A DNA stretch of 64,000 nucleotides from Aphelenchoides besseyi (Eukaryota; Nematoda; Chromadorea; Rhabditida; Aphelenchoididae): assembly GCA_024699855.1 (NCBI GenBank), contig JAMPIQ010000002.1, forward strand, positions 372,001 to 436,000, in the 5' to 3' direction. Shown in pieces: positions 1 to 10,949 of the stretch (its first letter is position 1; each line of letters opens with the position of its first letter). Both the position numbers and the translations under genes were made by a program. The notes beneath the pieces are model-generated. The model made no database searches and was not told the DNA's origin. It saw only the letters and a list, made by a program, of their open reading frames with translations.

Positions 1-936
1 GTTACGGATCCACAAAATGATGCGCTGATCATGGACGAAAGAAACCAACTAACCAAGGAATTCAAGTAAGTAGTCAACAGCATAACTCATCTCTGATTTC
101 TAGAGTGATGCTCATGAACACCTTCGATATGTTTGATTTTGACGACGATGGATTGCTCTGCAAGGAAGAGGTTGAGACGTATCGAATATTATCGGGTTTG
201 GGACCGATTACCAGCGACGATTGGGGCAAAGTTAAAGGATTGTATCAGACAAGGAACGACGGGCTCACAATCAACGGTTTCATCAAAATGCATCAAATCG
301 AAGCCTCGACTTACAATGATCGTCAAAAAGCGGATATGTGGTTGAGATTGAGACAGTTGGGTTACAACCGAAAATGCCACTTATCAACGGCGTGCCCGAT
401 TTGGATCGACTTTCAATTGGGCGATGGCTACATACAAATGGAGAATTTCGAGATCTCGCATTTCACTCCCGAATCTGATTGGCGTCTTCATGATTTCTAT
501 TGGACCAACGGACAACCTTTGCCGTACATGAAAGAAGTAGCGACGCTGCGAATGTTCAAAGCAGATCACGTGAGTTGGCAATCAGAGAATTCAAATGTTC
601 GTTGTTTAGTTTGCGTGTGTGATTGCAAGCAACGAGGAGAAGGCTCTGCACTACAAATTGGATTTGAGTGCCTCAAACAACGTGAACATCGACTGTGAAG
701 ACTGTGTAATCGATGTGAAGGTGAAAGCGAACGAAATGAAGGTGAGTGTCGAGTTGCATTCATTTCTAACCGCTCTTGTAGATTCTGGCCGTTGCAATCG
801 CTCAAGCTGATGCGTGGTTTTTGTGCGTCAAAAAGATCTCGATAGCTCCAGTCGAACGACGACCGAAACCGTCGAGTGCAACGCCATCGAACGACAGCGG
901 AATGAAAGATGTAAATTCGGCTGTCAGCAGTTGTTA
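1..936 (+). CDS. EF-hand protein, 3' part
   Basis: The gene enters from the left edge. Exons are 1-65, about 104-568, about 610-739 and 783-936; joins are in frame (GTAAGT, GTGAGT, GTGAGT donors). Early in exon 2 there is one good EF-hand loop, DFDDDGLLCKEE, with acidic residues at loop positions 1, 3, 5 and 12, so calcium binding is likely. A helical segment follows (GLTINGFIKMHQIEA) that looks like the paired degenerate EF hand of two-EF-hand modules such as those in Miro or calpain-like proteins. The C-terminal half, FACVIASNEEKALHYKL onward, reads as a beta-rich domain with a Ser/Pro-rich tail. No signal peptide or membrane segment is visible in the part present. AATAAA lies about 10 bp after the stop. 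The specific family is not recognised. Confidence 0.65.
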
Positions 937-998
937 ACTTTGTCAAATAAACTTACTTGGAAATCATTTGATTTTGAAATTCGGTTGTTTTCTTTGAG

Positions 999-1679
999 AT
1001 GTTTGTTCTTGTTTTTGTGTTTTTGTTCGTTGGAGCTCTGGGAGAAAAGTGAGGTTTTAACTGTTTGTCTTCTTATCAGCTTCGTAGAGCTCAGATGAAG
1101 TCGGTTGGAATGAAGACCTTTGCGATTCCAAGCCCCAAATTCGAGTTCAACATATTTTTTGGAGCCGTTGAAAAGAACGAAAAGAAAAAGTGAGTGGTCA
1201 ACACTCATCAGCTCCAGAACCTCTTTTCAGTGTAACGTTAATTGTCGGTGGTTGCAAGCTCGGACTGTTGATTAGTGCCGATCACGGGCTTGCGAGAGCT
1301 ACGTTTCTCATCAATGGTAAGCAAAATGCGACTTTGAACTCGAATCTTTCAGATAATAACTCCGTGGATTCAAAGGTCACACGTGTCGATTTGACGGCCG
1401 AACCCTCGCGTTTGACGGTCGGAGAACACCAAGTGGACTGCAAGTGTCAGTTCACCGAAATGGACAACATGAAACACATTTCTTTGCTGTTGGAAGGCGA
1501 TCTGCCCAACGGATTTGCTGTTGAGACGGTGGGATACATCGCGAGAACTTCATTCACTCTTTGTTGTACTTTAGTACTCGGCCAAATTGGTTCGAAAAGG
1601 CAATGAAACGATCAAAAACTCCGATACAATTATTCACGGACCATCCTTGTTTGTCATCTTTTTTGCTTTGTTGTTGTGA
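999..1679 (+). CDS. Secreted GPI-tailed protein (divergent member of local family)
   Basis: The start ATG directly follows TTTTCTTTGAG, a possible trans-splice acceptor, and encodes the signal peptide MFVLVFVFLFVGALG. I assembled five exons; one splice puts the reading frame on through KAQMKSVGMK. The middle contains two Cys residues and a strand-rich segment ending LLLEGDLPNGFAVE.T. The C-terminus is a Ser/Asn-containing stretch and then a short hydrophobic tail (PSLFVIFFALLL-stop) typical of a GPI-anchor signal. The GDLP.GF motif and architecture match the tandem genes at 21789 and 23206, so these are paralogs. AATAAA overlaps the stop region (1679-1685). It lies 62 bp downstream of the EF-hand gene, an operon-like spacing. 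Molecular function is unknown. Confidence 0.7.
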
Positions 1680-1993
1680 ATAAAATGGCTTTTGGTTGTT
1701 CACTTCGACTCAATCAAATAGCTTCTCTTGTTTTTTAAAGCAACTTCCATCCCGTTTTTTGTCGTTCAAGTCGCTATGATTGTCGAGTTCTCGAATTCTG
1801 ACATTTCCAAACCATTCCGTCGCGTTCAAAAGACTCTATTGACGACGAGTTTGCGTAACCTGAATTTCAATAGACCTGTGGAATGATAAAGGACCTTCTA
1901 GTGGGCAATAAAACTGATTTGTTGTATAAATTTGTGGCTTCGAGATCGAGAATATCAAAAAACTCATCAGTTGCCTTTGCCACGTCCTTCACC

Positions 1994-2372
1994 ATGTCGA
2001 TTCCCGTTTTCTGCGTTGTTTTTATTTTCGGATTTTTGACCTTGAGTTCAGCAGGTGATTTCAAGTCGTGAGGTCTTAATCGTTTTTTAGGTGCCGCTGT
2101 AGATCCGCAAGTGGTCACGAACACGACTATTACAAACAATACGGTCGTTAAAACTGCGCCCGTGCTTCCTGCGGTTCAACCGGCAGTTCTTCTGAATCCC
2201 AACGGCACTCTTGTGGCTACTCAGTACCAACCACAATCCTACGTGAAAACCCCTAATGGTGCCATCGGTTTGAAGTCGGAACATGGTATTGGGTGAGTGA
2301 GAAATAAAGATTTTGAATGAATTCGTTTTTAGATTCTTCTTGATGTTCTTTACCACCGCCGTTTTGTTCTGA
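1994..2372 (+). CDS. Small secreted or GPI-tailed protein
   Basis: Three exons (1994 to about 2054, about 2091-2292, about 2332-2372) give a protein of about 100 residues. It starts with a clear signal peptide, MSIPVFCVVFIFGFLTLSSAG. The mature part is low-complexity and rich in Val, Thr, Asn, Pro and Gln with several N-glycosylation-type NTT/NNT sites. It ends in a hydrophobic tail, FFLMFFTTAVLF-stop, consistent with a GPI signal or tail anchor. An in-frame upstream ATG at 1883 exists, but the signal peptide argues for 1994. AATAAA is at about 2426. No family is recognised; it sits beside another GPI-tailed gene. Confidence 0.6.
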
Positions 2373-2704
2373 ACATTTCGCTTATTTTCCAGCTTCTATT
2401 TGTTGTAATCATTTGATTGTACCCAAATAAACTTGTAGTTAGAGTTCACTAAGAAACACGTGAATAAGCAAGTGTAATAGACAACCTTTGGATAGGAGCA
2501 ATGGCAACTAATGAGTTTAAATCGGCAGTTTAACGAGAGTTCACTTCAGCCGAAAAGACGGAGCTTGTAAGCGAATGAACTCGTGTTCTTCAAATGTTTG
2601 ATTTTCCATGGAAGAAACACCTTCATCACGTCTTTCCAATCGATTCACCTTGAGCGAAGAAATGAAGTCGAGAACGAAAAGGTCATCGGGCGCAGTCTCG
2701 AGCG

Positions 2705-3221
2705 ATGAAATCGATTTTGCCGGTCGAGTTGGCGATTTCAACGTTGGCCATACGTTTCCTGTCGTTGAGCTTCTTCCGCTTCGAGCACCTGCAGACAATC
2801 GTTGAGGTGAGTTTCAGAGTCTTCGAAGGCCAATTTCACGCCTCTTTTACAGATTTTTGGCGTCGACGAAAATGCGCACGAAATACGCAAAATGCGCGAA
2901 ATTTGGCCGCCGTCCGATCAACCGATTTTGTTTTTCCTGTTCGCCGTTTGCTGTCGTCTCATCCACTCAAACGTGTGAGTTGAAGGCAAGAAACCGAAAA
3001 GAAATCGTCGTTTCAGAACGTCGAAATCGAACCGCACACTCGAACGTTTCTTTTCGCTTCTTCTGATCGCCGTCGTCACATCCATTTTCTTGGCGCTTCC
3101 GGAGCGTTTGGCCGAAATGCACGTCGCGATTCTAATCGCCAACTTCGTCCACGTTTTCGTTTCTCTCTTCGTGACCTTCGTTGTGTTTTTGCTCTTCAAA
3201 ACGAAAATAAAATCTGATTGA
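2705..3221 (+). CDS. Small multi-pass membrane protein
   Basis: Three exons (2705-2813, about 2853 to about 2972, about 3017-3221) join into a protein of about 145 residues. Hydrophobic segments are visible at the N-terminus (LAISTLAIRFLSLSFF), in the middle (ILFFLFAVCC) and twice near the C-terminus (LLLIAVVTSIFLAL and VHVFVSLFVTFVVFLLF), so four membrane passes are likely. The tail is basic (KTKIKSD). The start chosen is the first ATG in the frame that opens the membrane segments; a different frame from ATG 2608 stops early. It ends 104 bp before mrpl-3 on the same strand, which looks like an operon pair. Family not recognised. Confidence 0.55.
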
Positions 3222-3259
3222 TATTGCCGACCGAAACACTCGACCTTCGGGTCACGTTT

Positions 3260-3271
3260 CTGCGTTTTCAG
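3260..3271 (+). promoter_or_regulatory. Possible trans-splice acceptor for mrpl-3
   Basis: A strong acceptor-like tract, CTGCGTTTTCAG, ends at 3271, 53 bp before the mrpl-3 start and about 50 bp after the stop of the upstream membrane-protein gene. No donor for a conventional 5' UTR intron is obvious in the short spacer. It is therefore a candidate spliced-leader acceptor within an operon. This is inferred from spacing and motif only. Confidence 0.4.
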
Positions 3272-3324
3272 CTTCCGGACGCTTTTTGCGCTTCGACGCA
3301 CGTCCTCAACAAATCTCCGGCAAA

Positions 3325-4550
3325 ATGTTGATCGCACGTTTGGCTGTTGGAACGCAGAAGCGTTTCCGCCGACGCACGTTAACTCCCGCGCCGTGGATTC
3401 CGCGCAAAGAGTTCGACGTCGCGAAAGTTTTGAGCAAAAACGAACGGTAATTTTCCGAAAATGTTTTTGTTTTACGTTGATTTCCAGCAATGAATTCGAA
3501 AAACCGTACGAGCAAAAGAAACCGTCCAAAGTCGTCGACGTCGAGAAGAAGATTTGGACTCCCGACTCGAAACGTTGCGGTTTGATTGGACGCAAAATCG
3601 GAATGACGTTGCAATGGCAAACGGATGGGACGCGAGTTTTGTGCACGATGTTGGAGATCCCGTCAAATCACGTTATCTGGTCCTTGGATCCCGACGCGTG
3701 GTTTCGAGCGTCCTTCGTTGGAAAACACAAAGCCTTCAATCGTTTTGGACCGCGATGGCAAGTGAGTTCACGGTTTTCGGTTCTTTTCTTATTGTCTTTA
3801 GGTGATGGTTGGCGCCGTCGATGTGAACCCGACATTTCTGACACCCGAATATCGACGTATGTTTGAACGAGCGGAAGTGCCGTGCAAAGAACGAATCTTC
3901 GGCTTTTGCACGACCGAAGACGCCGTTTTGCCAACTGGAATGCAATTGGACGTTCGACACTTCAATGTCGGTCAGTACGTGACTGTGAGTGCGAAGTCTA
4001 TCGACTGGGGATTCCAAGGCGTGATGCATCGTTGGGGAATGCGCGGACAACCGGCACGCAACACAACCAAATCCCATCGACGTGTCGGATCCATTGGATC
4101 CACCGGAGATGCGCGTGTTTGGCCCGGAAAACGTGAGTTCATTTTTGTCGCTTTTTTTCTTGTTGTTCTTTAGGTTTGCCCGGACACATGGGCTACGAAT
4201 GGCGTCTGACTTCAGGCCTACAAGTCCTCCGCATCAATCCGCTGAAGCAGGTCATCTATCTAAAGGGTTGTACTCCCGGCGATTCGGGCGAATTTGTGTT
4301 GATCAAAGACTGTGCAACACCGCTCAAACGCGTCGAAAACCCGCCGTTCCCGACCTTCATTCCAGCTGCAGAAGACGTCAAGAGTCAACCGGACGGAGAA
4401 ACTTCGTTGGCCGAAATCACGAAGTACGACATCTACGTTCCCCAACTGCATCGCTTCTCGCAGCCCTCAATCGTCTACACCGAAGCCGACGAAACGCCGT
4501 TGGCCGCTCGAGACAAATCGCGAGCCAAATTGGCAAAAGTTAAAAAATAA
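3325..4550 (+). CDS. mrpl-3: Mitochondrial large-subunit ribosomal protein L3
   Basis: Exons 3325-3446, 3488-3761, 3802-4132 and 4174-4550 join in phase. The protein has a basic, Arg-rich N-terminus that fits a mitochondrial targeting peptide. The bacterial-type L3 core follows: [10 protein letters not shown] at its start, then [18 protein letters not shown] and [20 protein letters not shown], the uL3 loop that approaches the peptidyl transferase centre. The bacterial spacing of these motifs separates it from cytosolic RPL3. The length, about 365 residues, suits mitochondrial L3 with lineage-specific extensions at both ends. AATAAA lies about 30 bp after the stop. It probably shares an operon with the membrane-protein gene upstream. 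Confidence 0.93.
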
Positions 4551-4699
4551 GTTTGTTGTTTTCTTGCTGTTTAGGTTTTGAATAAATTTGTTTATTGGTG
4601 GAAATTCATCTGATGAGAAGTTTAATTGTTCCAGTTCAGCAACTGCAAAGCTCGGGACTCGAATCTTTGAGACAAAACGAGGTTGTGAATTCCGTCTTG

Positions 4700-5752
4700 T
4701 TCTTCTCGACTGTTCAGTCAAATGGCGATGAGTAGGTGGTCTCTTTGTTTGACGACTTCACTTACGAACTCCTCCATGAAGTCGATTAGCTGGCCGATTC
4801 GAATCGCCGTGTTCTCGCCCTTCCGTTTTTAGTGATCGTGAAGTTCTTGGAAGATCCAATTTCTCTGTGGTCCCTTCGGGAGCATCAAAATGACCATGAA
4901 AGCGCACATCTTCGTTTCATCTACACGCGTCAAAAACATTCGACTAGCCAAATGAGCAACACAAAGTTGAAACTCCAACGCGAATCTGAAAACTCTGTAA
5001 TGAAATAGAAACTTGTAACTTACCGTGCAACTTCTTCTGGAAAGTAGAATTTGTAGCTACGATAAACCGTCGTCATTTTGTCTTCGTTCGTGTGAATGTA
5101 ACTGTCGTCGGCAAAGTACGTGGCATTTAAACGGAAGCCGATTTGCCTCAACGTTGTGAAGAGCGAATGACAAGAAATTTACATCAAAAATGCGGTTTCT
5201 GTAACCACTTCTGGAGTCGCATTTTGTCTCAGAAGTCAAAATATAAGCTTCTAAAAGACTGTTTCTCAACCATCATTGTGAACTTAAGCGACTTGGGAGT
5301 AGCTGCTCGATTGGCCATGTCCACAAATGTCTGGAAGGCAAATCAGAAATCTAACTTTTGTGCTCACTTCTTCGTCATAAGCGGCGATGGTCGATTGAAT
5401 GCGTGTCAGGAAATTCGAACGCATCAGAGACTCCAGAAGTCTTCCAGTAGACGCGAGCATTGAAGAAGAAGTAGCTTTCATTCCGTTGCGTAAACAAACT
5501 TTAAAACGACAGCACCTGCACAACGACGTTTCGAGAGCTACAAGATGGTTGGAATGACTTCAACGGTTCTTACTTTTCCGCAAAACACGCGGACATCGCT
5601 TAGTGGACCTACGTACGTTTGCTGAAGCGTTTTAAGAGCCTCCAAAAGAGATCGACGAGGAATGTGAAGCTCGTAGTTTGCAGCCACGCGGACGCAAATC
5701 GGCCGAAAAAACTCGACGCCGCGATTCGCTTTTTTGCGTCTTTTTGGCCTAA
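4700..5752 (-). pseudogene. Nuclear hormone receptor remnant
   Basis: Read on the minus strand, the segment near 5500 encodes CRCCRFKVCLRNGMK, the end of the second zinc finger of a nuclear receptor DNA-binding domain. Around 4880-5110 there is a ligand-binding-domain-like helix run (YKFYFPEEVA, then FRFALEFQLCVAHLA, then RIGQLIDFMEEF). The first exon (from 5752) has only GVEFFRPICVRVAANYE, resembling the P-box region, and lacks the usual upstream Cys pairs. The LBD has an in-frame TAA at 4829-4831 and several phase breaks near 5190-5300. The 5' end lies 80 bp from the cct-7 start codon, leaving no room for the missing finger. I read it as a decayed gene; an unusual functional receptor is less likely. 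Confidence 0.55.
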
Positions 5753-5814
5753 ACATCAAAACTTTTTTGTTCGTTTTCGTTGCAACGTTTGAATTTTTGC
5801 GTCCCCACTAATTC

Positions 5815-5827
5815 GCTTATTTTGCAG
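5815..5827 (+). promoter_or_regulatory. Possible trans-splice acceptor for cct-7
   Basis: TTCGCTTATTTTGCAG ends at 5827, five bases before the cct-7 start codon. A polypyrimidine-rich AG this close to an ATG, in a genome with nematode-style genes, suggests spliced-leader addition. It also supports 5833 as the true start. Confidence 0.45.
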
Positions 5828-5832
5828 AAAAA

Positions 5833-7783
5833 ATGTCTCAAATTCCGATCATTTTGTTGAAAGATGGAACCGAACAGAAGCAGGGAAAAGGCCAAATCAT
5901 CGGCAACATCGACGCGTGCGTCGCCGTTTCCGACTCCGTGCGCACGACGTTGGGACCGCGCGGAATGGACAAGTTGGTCGTGGACACGAAAGGTAATCGG
6001 ACTCCGATTGGACGTTTCTATTCTTTTTTGCACAGGAAAAACGACGATTTCCAACGACGGCGCCACGATCCTGAAGCTCTTGGACGTCGTCTATCCGGCC
6101 GCCACGATCATCGCCGACATTGCGAAGAGTCAGGACGCCGAAGTTGGCGATGGAACAACGAGCGGTGAGATTTCAATGTCGGAAACATGATTTCAACCAA
6201 AGAAACTTTTCAGTTGTCGTTTTGGCCGCCGAGTTTCTCAAAGGTGCCAAACAGTTCGTGGAAGACGGCGTGAATCCGCAACTGATCATTCGCGCTTACA
6301 CTCAAGCGTCTCGTGAAGCCATCAAAAAGTTGCGTGAGCTTTCGGTAAAGTTGACGGACGAGAAAGAACTCTACGAGATGTTGATCAAATGCGCCGCAAC
6401 TACGTTGAGCAGCAAGCTGGTAAGATTCCTATTTTCGTTCTTGCGTCTCAACGTTTTCAGGTCTCCAACGATCGTGAGCATTTTGCGCGCATGGTCGTGG
6501 ACGCCGTGAACTATTTGGACGATGCGTTGCCGTTGAATATGATCGGAATCAAGAAGGTGAACGGCGGCTCGATCACGGTGCGTTTTTCTTTGTTTGTTTT
6601 TATTTGTTGCTTTAGGACTCAAAGCTCGTCAAGGGTGTTGCCTTCAAGAAAGCATTCAGCTACGCCGGCTTCGAAATGCAACCGAAACGTTACGAGAAGC
6701 CGAAGATCGCATTGTTGAACATCGAATTGGAATTGAAGGCCGAACGAACGAACGCTGAAGTTCGAATCGCGACGGTTGCCGACTACGAAGAAGTGGGTTG
6801 CCGTCTTCTCTTTTGTTTTCTACGTTCTTTCAGATCGTGAACGCCGAGTGGACGGTTTTGTATCGGCAGCTGGAGAAGATCTACGAATCGGGCGCTAAAA
6901 TCGTTTTGTCGCGTTTGCCAATTGGTGATGTCGCCACCCAGTGGTTTGCGGATCGGTAGGTGGGAATTTGTTGTTCAAAATCCGGCTTTCGTTTTGCAGC
7001 GATCTCTTCTGCGCCGGTCGAATTGCCGAAGACGACTTGAATCGCGTTCAAGCGGCTTGTGGCGGCACAATTCTGACCACCGTATCGCAGGTCACGGACG
7101 ATGTTTTGGGAACCTGCGGATTGTTCTACGAAGAACAAGTCGGAAGTGAACGGTAAGAGACGACAGTCGAGAAGTTCAAGATCCTTTCTTAAGGTTTAAC
7201 ATGTTCGAAGATTGTGCCAAAGCTCATTCGTGTACGTTGCTTTTGCGTGGAGGCGCCGAGCAGTTTATCGCCGAAACCGAACGTTCTCTTCACGACGCGA
7301 TCATGATCGTACGTCGTGCCAAGAAGCACGATGCCATTGTGGCCGGTGGTGGAGCAATTGAAATGGAATTGTCCAAGCATTTGCGTGACATCGCGAAGAC
7401 AATTGCCAACAAAGAACAGTTCTTCTGGAAAGCGTACGCCAAAGCCTTCGAAATCATTCCGCAACAACTGTGCTTCAACGCGGGACTGGATGGCGTAGAG
7501 ATTTTGAATCATTTGCGTAATCGGCATCAGAAGGGTAACAAATGGGACGGTGTCGATATTCACAAAGAAGCGGTCGCCAACAACTTCGACGGATGCGTCT
7601 GGGAACCAGCGTTGACCAAAGAAGTGAGTTCGAAGCTTTCGAAAACTTTCAACCGCTTTTCAGAACGCTATCATTTCGGCCACCGAAGCCGCTTGTACGG
7701 TCCTCTCCATCGACCAAACCGTCAAGAATCCGCGTCGCAAGAACGAAATCTCCGGCGCCCAGCAAATGCTTCAGGGCCACTAA
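5833..7783 (+). CDS. cct-7: T-complex chaperonin subunit eta (CCT7)
   Basis: Nine exons join in phase: 5833-5992, 6036-6164, 6214-6419, 6461-6577, 6616-6792, 6834-6955, 7000-7152, 7194-7623 and 7664-7783. The protein is about 535 residues, the usual CCT length. Group II chaperonin signatures are clear: [14 protein letters not shown] near residue 40, [13 protein letters not shown], the ATPase motif EVGDGTTS, the apical [11 protein letters not shown] region, and near the C-terminus the catalytic-region [10 protein letters not shown] and [11 protein letters not shown]. The N-terminal [17 protein letters not shown] is diagnostic of the eta subunit. It is one of eight subunits of the cytosolic ring that folds actin and tubulin. 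A spliced-leader-type acceptor precedes the start, and the gene is divergent from the receptor remnant. Confidence 0.96.
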
Positions 7784-8200
7784 ACGTCGCGCTTGTCCTC
7801 CGAAGTTGCTTGTTCATTTTTGCTGATCTTGATTCTCAACTCTTTTGTTGTTTTTTTGTGAATTAAACTGTTTGTTTGCTTGACGAAGAAGCTAATGGTG
7901 TTGAAGTCGAAAGGAGTAGTCAGAAGGAAAAAGGCGAAAAATATTCCCGACTGGCGCTCAAAAGAAACTCGAAGATCCTCGTGCCACTTTTTCGGCCATC
8001 GGGGACTTTCTTTTTAACTCCCCACCACTACGTCCTTTGCAGCTCACGACTCTTCTTTTCGCCTCTCAAAGTCGTGAGCAAAAACGCTTTGCGTGCGTCC
8101 TCTCTCCGATCAACGTGCCAAACTTTCAACGCTAATCCCTCTTCCGCCGACCGTTTCAGCTGATGACGACGCGAGAGTTGTGCGCGAATGTGCCAAGGAA
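7784..8200 (+). other. Intergenic: 3' UTR of cct-7 and upstream region of the channel gene
   Basis: A weak poly(A) signal (AATTAAA) lies at about 7861. The rest is a pyrimidine-rich stretch (8000-8160) before the acetylcholine receptor gene, with CCTCTTCCGCCGACCGTTTCAG ending at about 8159 as a possible splice acceptor. No convincing coding region is seen. Confidence 0.5.
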
Positions 8201-10127
8201 ATGTCGCTGATTTTTTTCCTTTTGTTCGCGGTCGCCATCGCCCAGAACTCCAAGGACTCGTCACGACTCTACGAAACCCTTCTGAGCGACTACAACAAAC
8301 TGGTTCGACCCGTGAACAACAACACCGAGACGTTGGTCGTAAAGTTCAAATTGAAATTGTCGCAGCTTCTCGATGTTGTAAGCTCTATTTCTTTCTTTGT
8401 CTTTGTATCAATCATCTTTAGCACGAGAAGAATCAGATCATGACCACGAACGTTTGGCTTCAACACTCGTGGGTCGATCAGAAACTCACGTGGAATCCGG
8501 CAGACTATGGCGGCGTAGATGTGCTCTACGTGCCTAGTGAATCGATTTGGTTGCCCGGAATCGTTTGCTACAATAACGCCGACGGCAACTACCAGGTAAC
8601 TATTATGACCAAAGCAAAGTTGACTTTCGACGGAACCGTCGAGTGGACGCCACCGGCCATTTACAAGAGGTAAGTTCAAAGAGCGAGTTCTCGTGCTCAT
8701 TTCTGACATACAGTATGTGTCAAATTGACATCGAGTGGTTTCCGTTGGATGTGCAGACATGCGAAATGAAATTTGGCTCGTGGACCTACGGGGGCTTTGA
8801 AGTCGACCTGAAGCATAAAGACGAACATTTACAACGTGAAGAACACGAGAAAGTCTTGGGAATTGACGGCGAGTTTCTGGAGAAAATTTGGGTCGTGGAC
8901 GAGGGAATCGATCTAAACGACTATTATCCATCAGTTGAATGGGATATTTTGCGAGTTCCTGCAAAACGACACGAAAAACGGTAAGCTTTAAATTTTCGTT
9001 CTTAAGCAGCTAATTTGAAGGTACCCATGTTGTGAATCGCCGTTCACAGACTTGACCTACGAAATTCATTTGCGTCGCAAAACACTCTTTTATACGGTCA
9101 ACCTGATGATTCCGTGCGTTGGAATCTCGTGAGTTTTCAGTTGAATTCGATGGAACTGAACGATTGCAGATTCCTAACCGCACTCGTGTTCTACCTTCCA
9201 TCAGACGGTGGAGAGAAGATTTCGCTTTGTATTTCGATTCTGATTTCTTTGACTGTTTTCTTTCTGCTTCTCGGTTTGTTCTCTTGAACTTTCAAGCTTA
9301 TCAGCAGTTTAGTCGAAATTATCCCGTCAACTTCTCTTGTGATTCCATTGATTGGCAAGTACCTTCTCTTCACTATGGTATTGGTAACATTAAGTGTTAT
9401 AGTCACTGTAATAACACTGGTAAGGATATACAACACGTATTTGATGGACTTCAAGCTTAGAACGTTCACTATCGTTCACCATCGACACACAAAATGTCAC
9501 CGTGGGTTCGTAAACTATTCATCGACTTCCTTCCCTACTACCTGCTCATGAGACGGCCTGCCCGTGTCGGAAGAAACACCCGATCGTCGTCTTCTTTCTA
9601 CCAACCACCGGACAGTGTTTCCAATCTAACCGTTAGTTTTGAAATTTTATAAATCGCAACTAACCGTTCGGTTCAGATGCAATTGGTTCCCACAGCCGTT
9701 GCAGCTTCTGGACATCGTCGTTCCACTCGGAACTCGTCGTTTAGTTTGCGATCAAAAGCCGGTGGTCGTAACTCGACGATCTTGGATCAATCCGAATATC
9801 TAACACCAACAAATCGACTTTCGGATGCGTTCGTTGGTTCATCGCGAACCGGAAGTCTTCAACAAGAAACGACGCCGATGCAAGCGGCAGTTGAATCCGT
9901 AACTTTCATTGCTGATCATTTTCGAAAAGAAGAAGAAGATCAACAAGTGAGTTTGATGGTTCAGGATTTGAATAATTGCTGTTTAGGTGATTGAAGATTG
10001 GAAGTACGTTTCCGTTGTGTTGGACCGCATCATGCTGATTTTGTTTACATTCGTTTGTGCTGCCGGAACACTGCAAATCATCTTCCGCGCACCGACCATC
10101 TACGACAACACTCCCGCACTGGCCTGA
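8201..10127 (+). CDS. Nicotinic acetylcholine receptor alpha subunit (levamisole-type)
   Basis: Nine exons (8201-8377, 8422-8669, 8714-8980, 9021-9128, 9170-9273, 9313-9419, 9461-9631, 9677-9946, 9987-10127) encode a Cys-loop channel subunit of about 530 residues. A signal peptide ([15 protein letters not shown]) precedes the ligand-binding domain, which has [12 protein letters not shown] for the Cys-loop and the vicinal pair YPCCES that defines an alpha subunit. Then come M1 ([15 protein letters not shown]), M2 ([21 protein letters not shown]), M3 ([20 protein letters not shown]), a Ser/Arg-rich M3-M4 loop and M4. The [18 protein letters not shown] segment resembles the UNC-63/UNC-38 group of muscle levamisole receptor subunits; I cannot assign the ortholog. 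AATAAA is at about 10226. Confidence 0.92.
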
Positions 10128-10479
10128 AAGTCGAAGGATTGGTCCCGAAGTGGCGACTCGATCGCTCTGCTCTTTGTCGACCTTTTTGCCTTCCACATCG
10201 AAACATATTTTGTATTTCAAAAGCAAATAAACTTATTAGTAGTGAGCACGTGTTCCAAACTCTCATATCGAGCTGCCATTCTTTTCGTCTTCTTTCGAAG
10301 CCACACGGCACTTTGCTGCTCATTTGTCCCGTCCAAACAAATCGAACTTGCGACTTTTTGTCGTTCTTCTCACAAAGTTTCTGTTCTTAAAAGAATGCGG
10401 TCTTAATGGGCGATTGATTAGCTGTGAAGTTTTAGGATCATCTCAGCACTTTCAATCGATTTCTGTTCATTGCACGACA

Positions 10480-10876
10480 ATGATCTTCTTAAATCAAAGC
10501 GACTTGCACAGAAGTTGGTTCGACGGCGGGAAAGAGGATCAGTGGACGGCGGGCCAAGTGAGTTTGCAGCTTTCGACTGCTGATCAGTGGGTTTAGAAAG
10601 CGGTTTTTGGAGCTCTTGGAGTCTACGTTTTCGTTTCCTCCGTTCTGGTTTTCTTCCACTTTCCGATCTCTTTTCTCTCATTGGTGCTTCCGATAGTTCT
10701 CTTCGTTGCAACTACAGCAATAAACAAATTGGGGACCGACGAGGATCTGATTTTCTGCACAATCATTGCGGTAAGCCGTGAGTGCGAGATTGCAAGCTTT
10801 TAATCCATAGGAAGAAACTACTGGGTTGCTTTTTGACATTTTCCAAAAGTTTATGATTTGCATTGAGCAATCGTAA
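10480..10876 (+). CDS. Small membrane protein
   Basis: Three exons (10480-10557, about 10600-10770, about 10812-10876) give about 105 residues. After a charged N-terminus there is one long hydrophobic region, ALGVYVFVSSVLVFFHF followed by ISFLSLVLPIVLFVATTAI, likely two closely spaced membrane helices. An acidic segment (GTDEDL) and a short amphipathic tail follow. The splice joins are in phase. Family not recognised. Confidence 0.45.
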
Positions 10877-10949
10877 CCATGCGATTAGTGGACGCCAATA
10901 GCATTTTACGTTCCCACTTTAAATTTTACGTTTCTCTTTCTGAGGGAAC

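Noticed and set aside
3325..4550. Cytosolic ribosomal protein L3 as an alternative call
   Set aside because: The [13 protein letters not shown]...RVGSIGS spacing is the bacterial/mitochondrial type and the protein has an Arg-rich leader.
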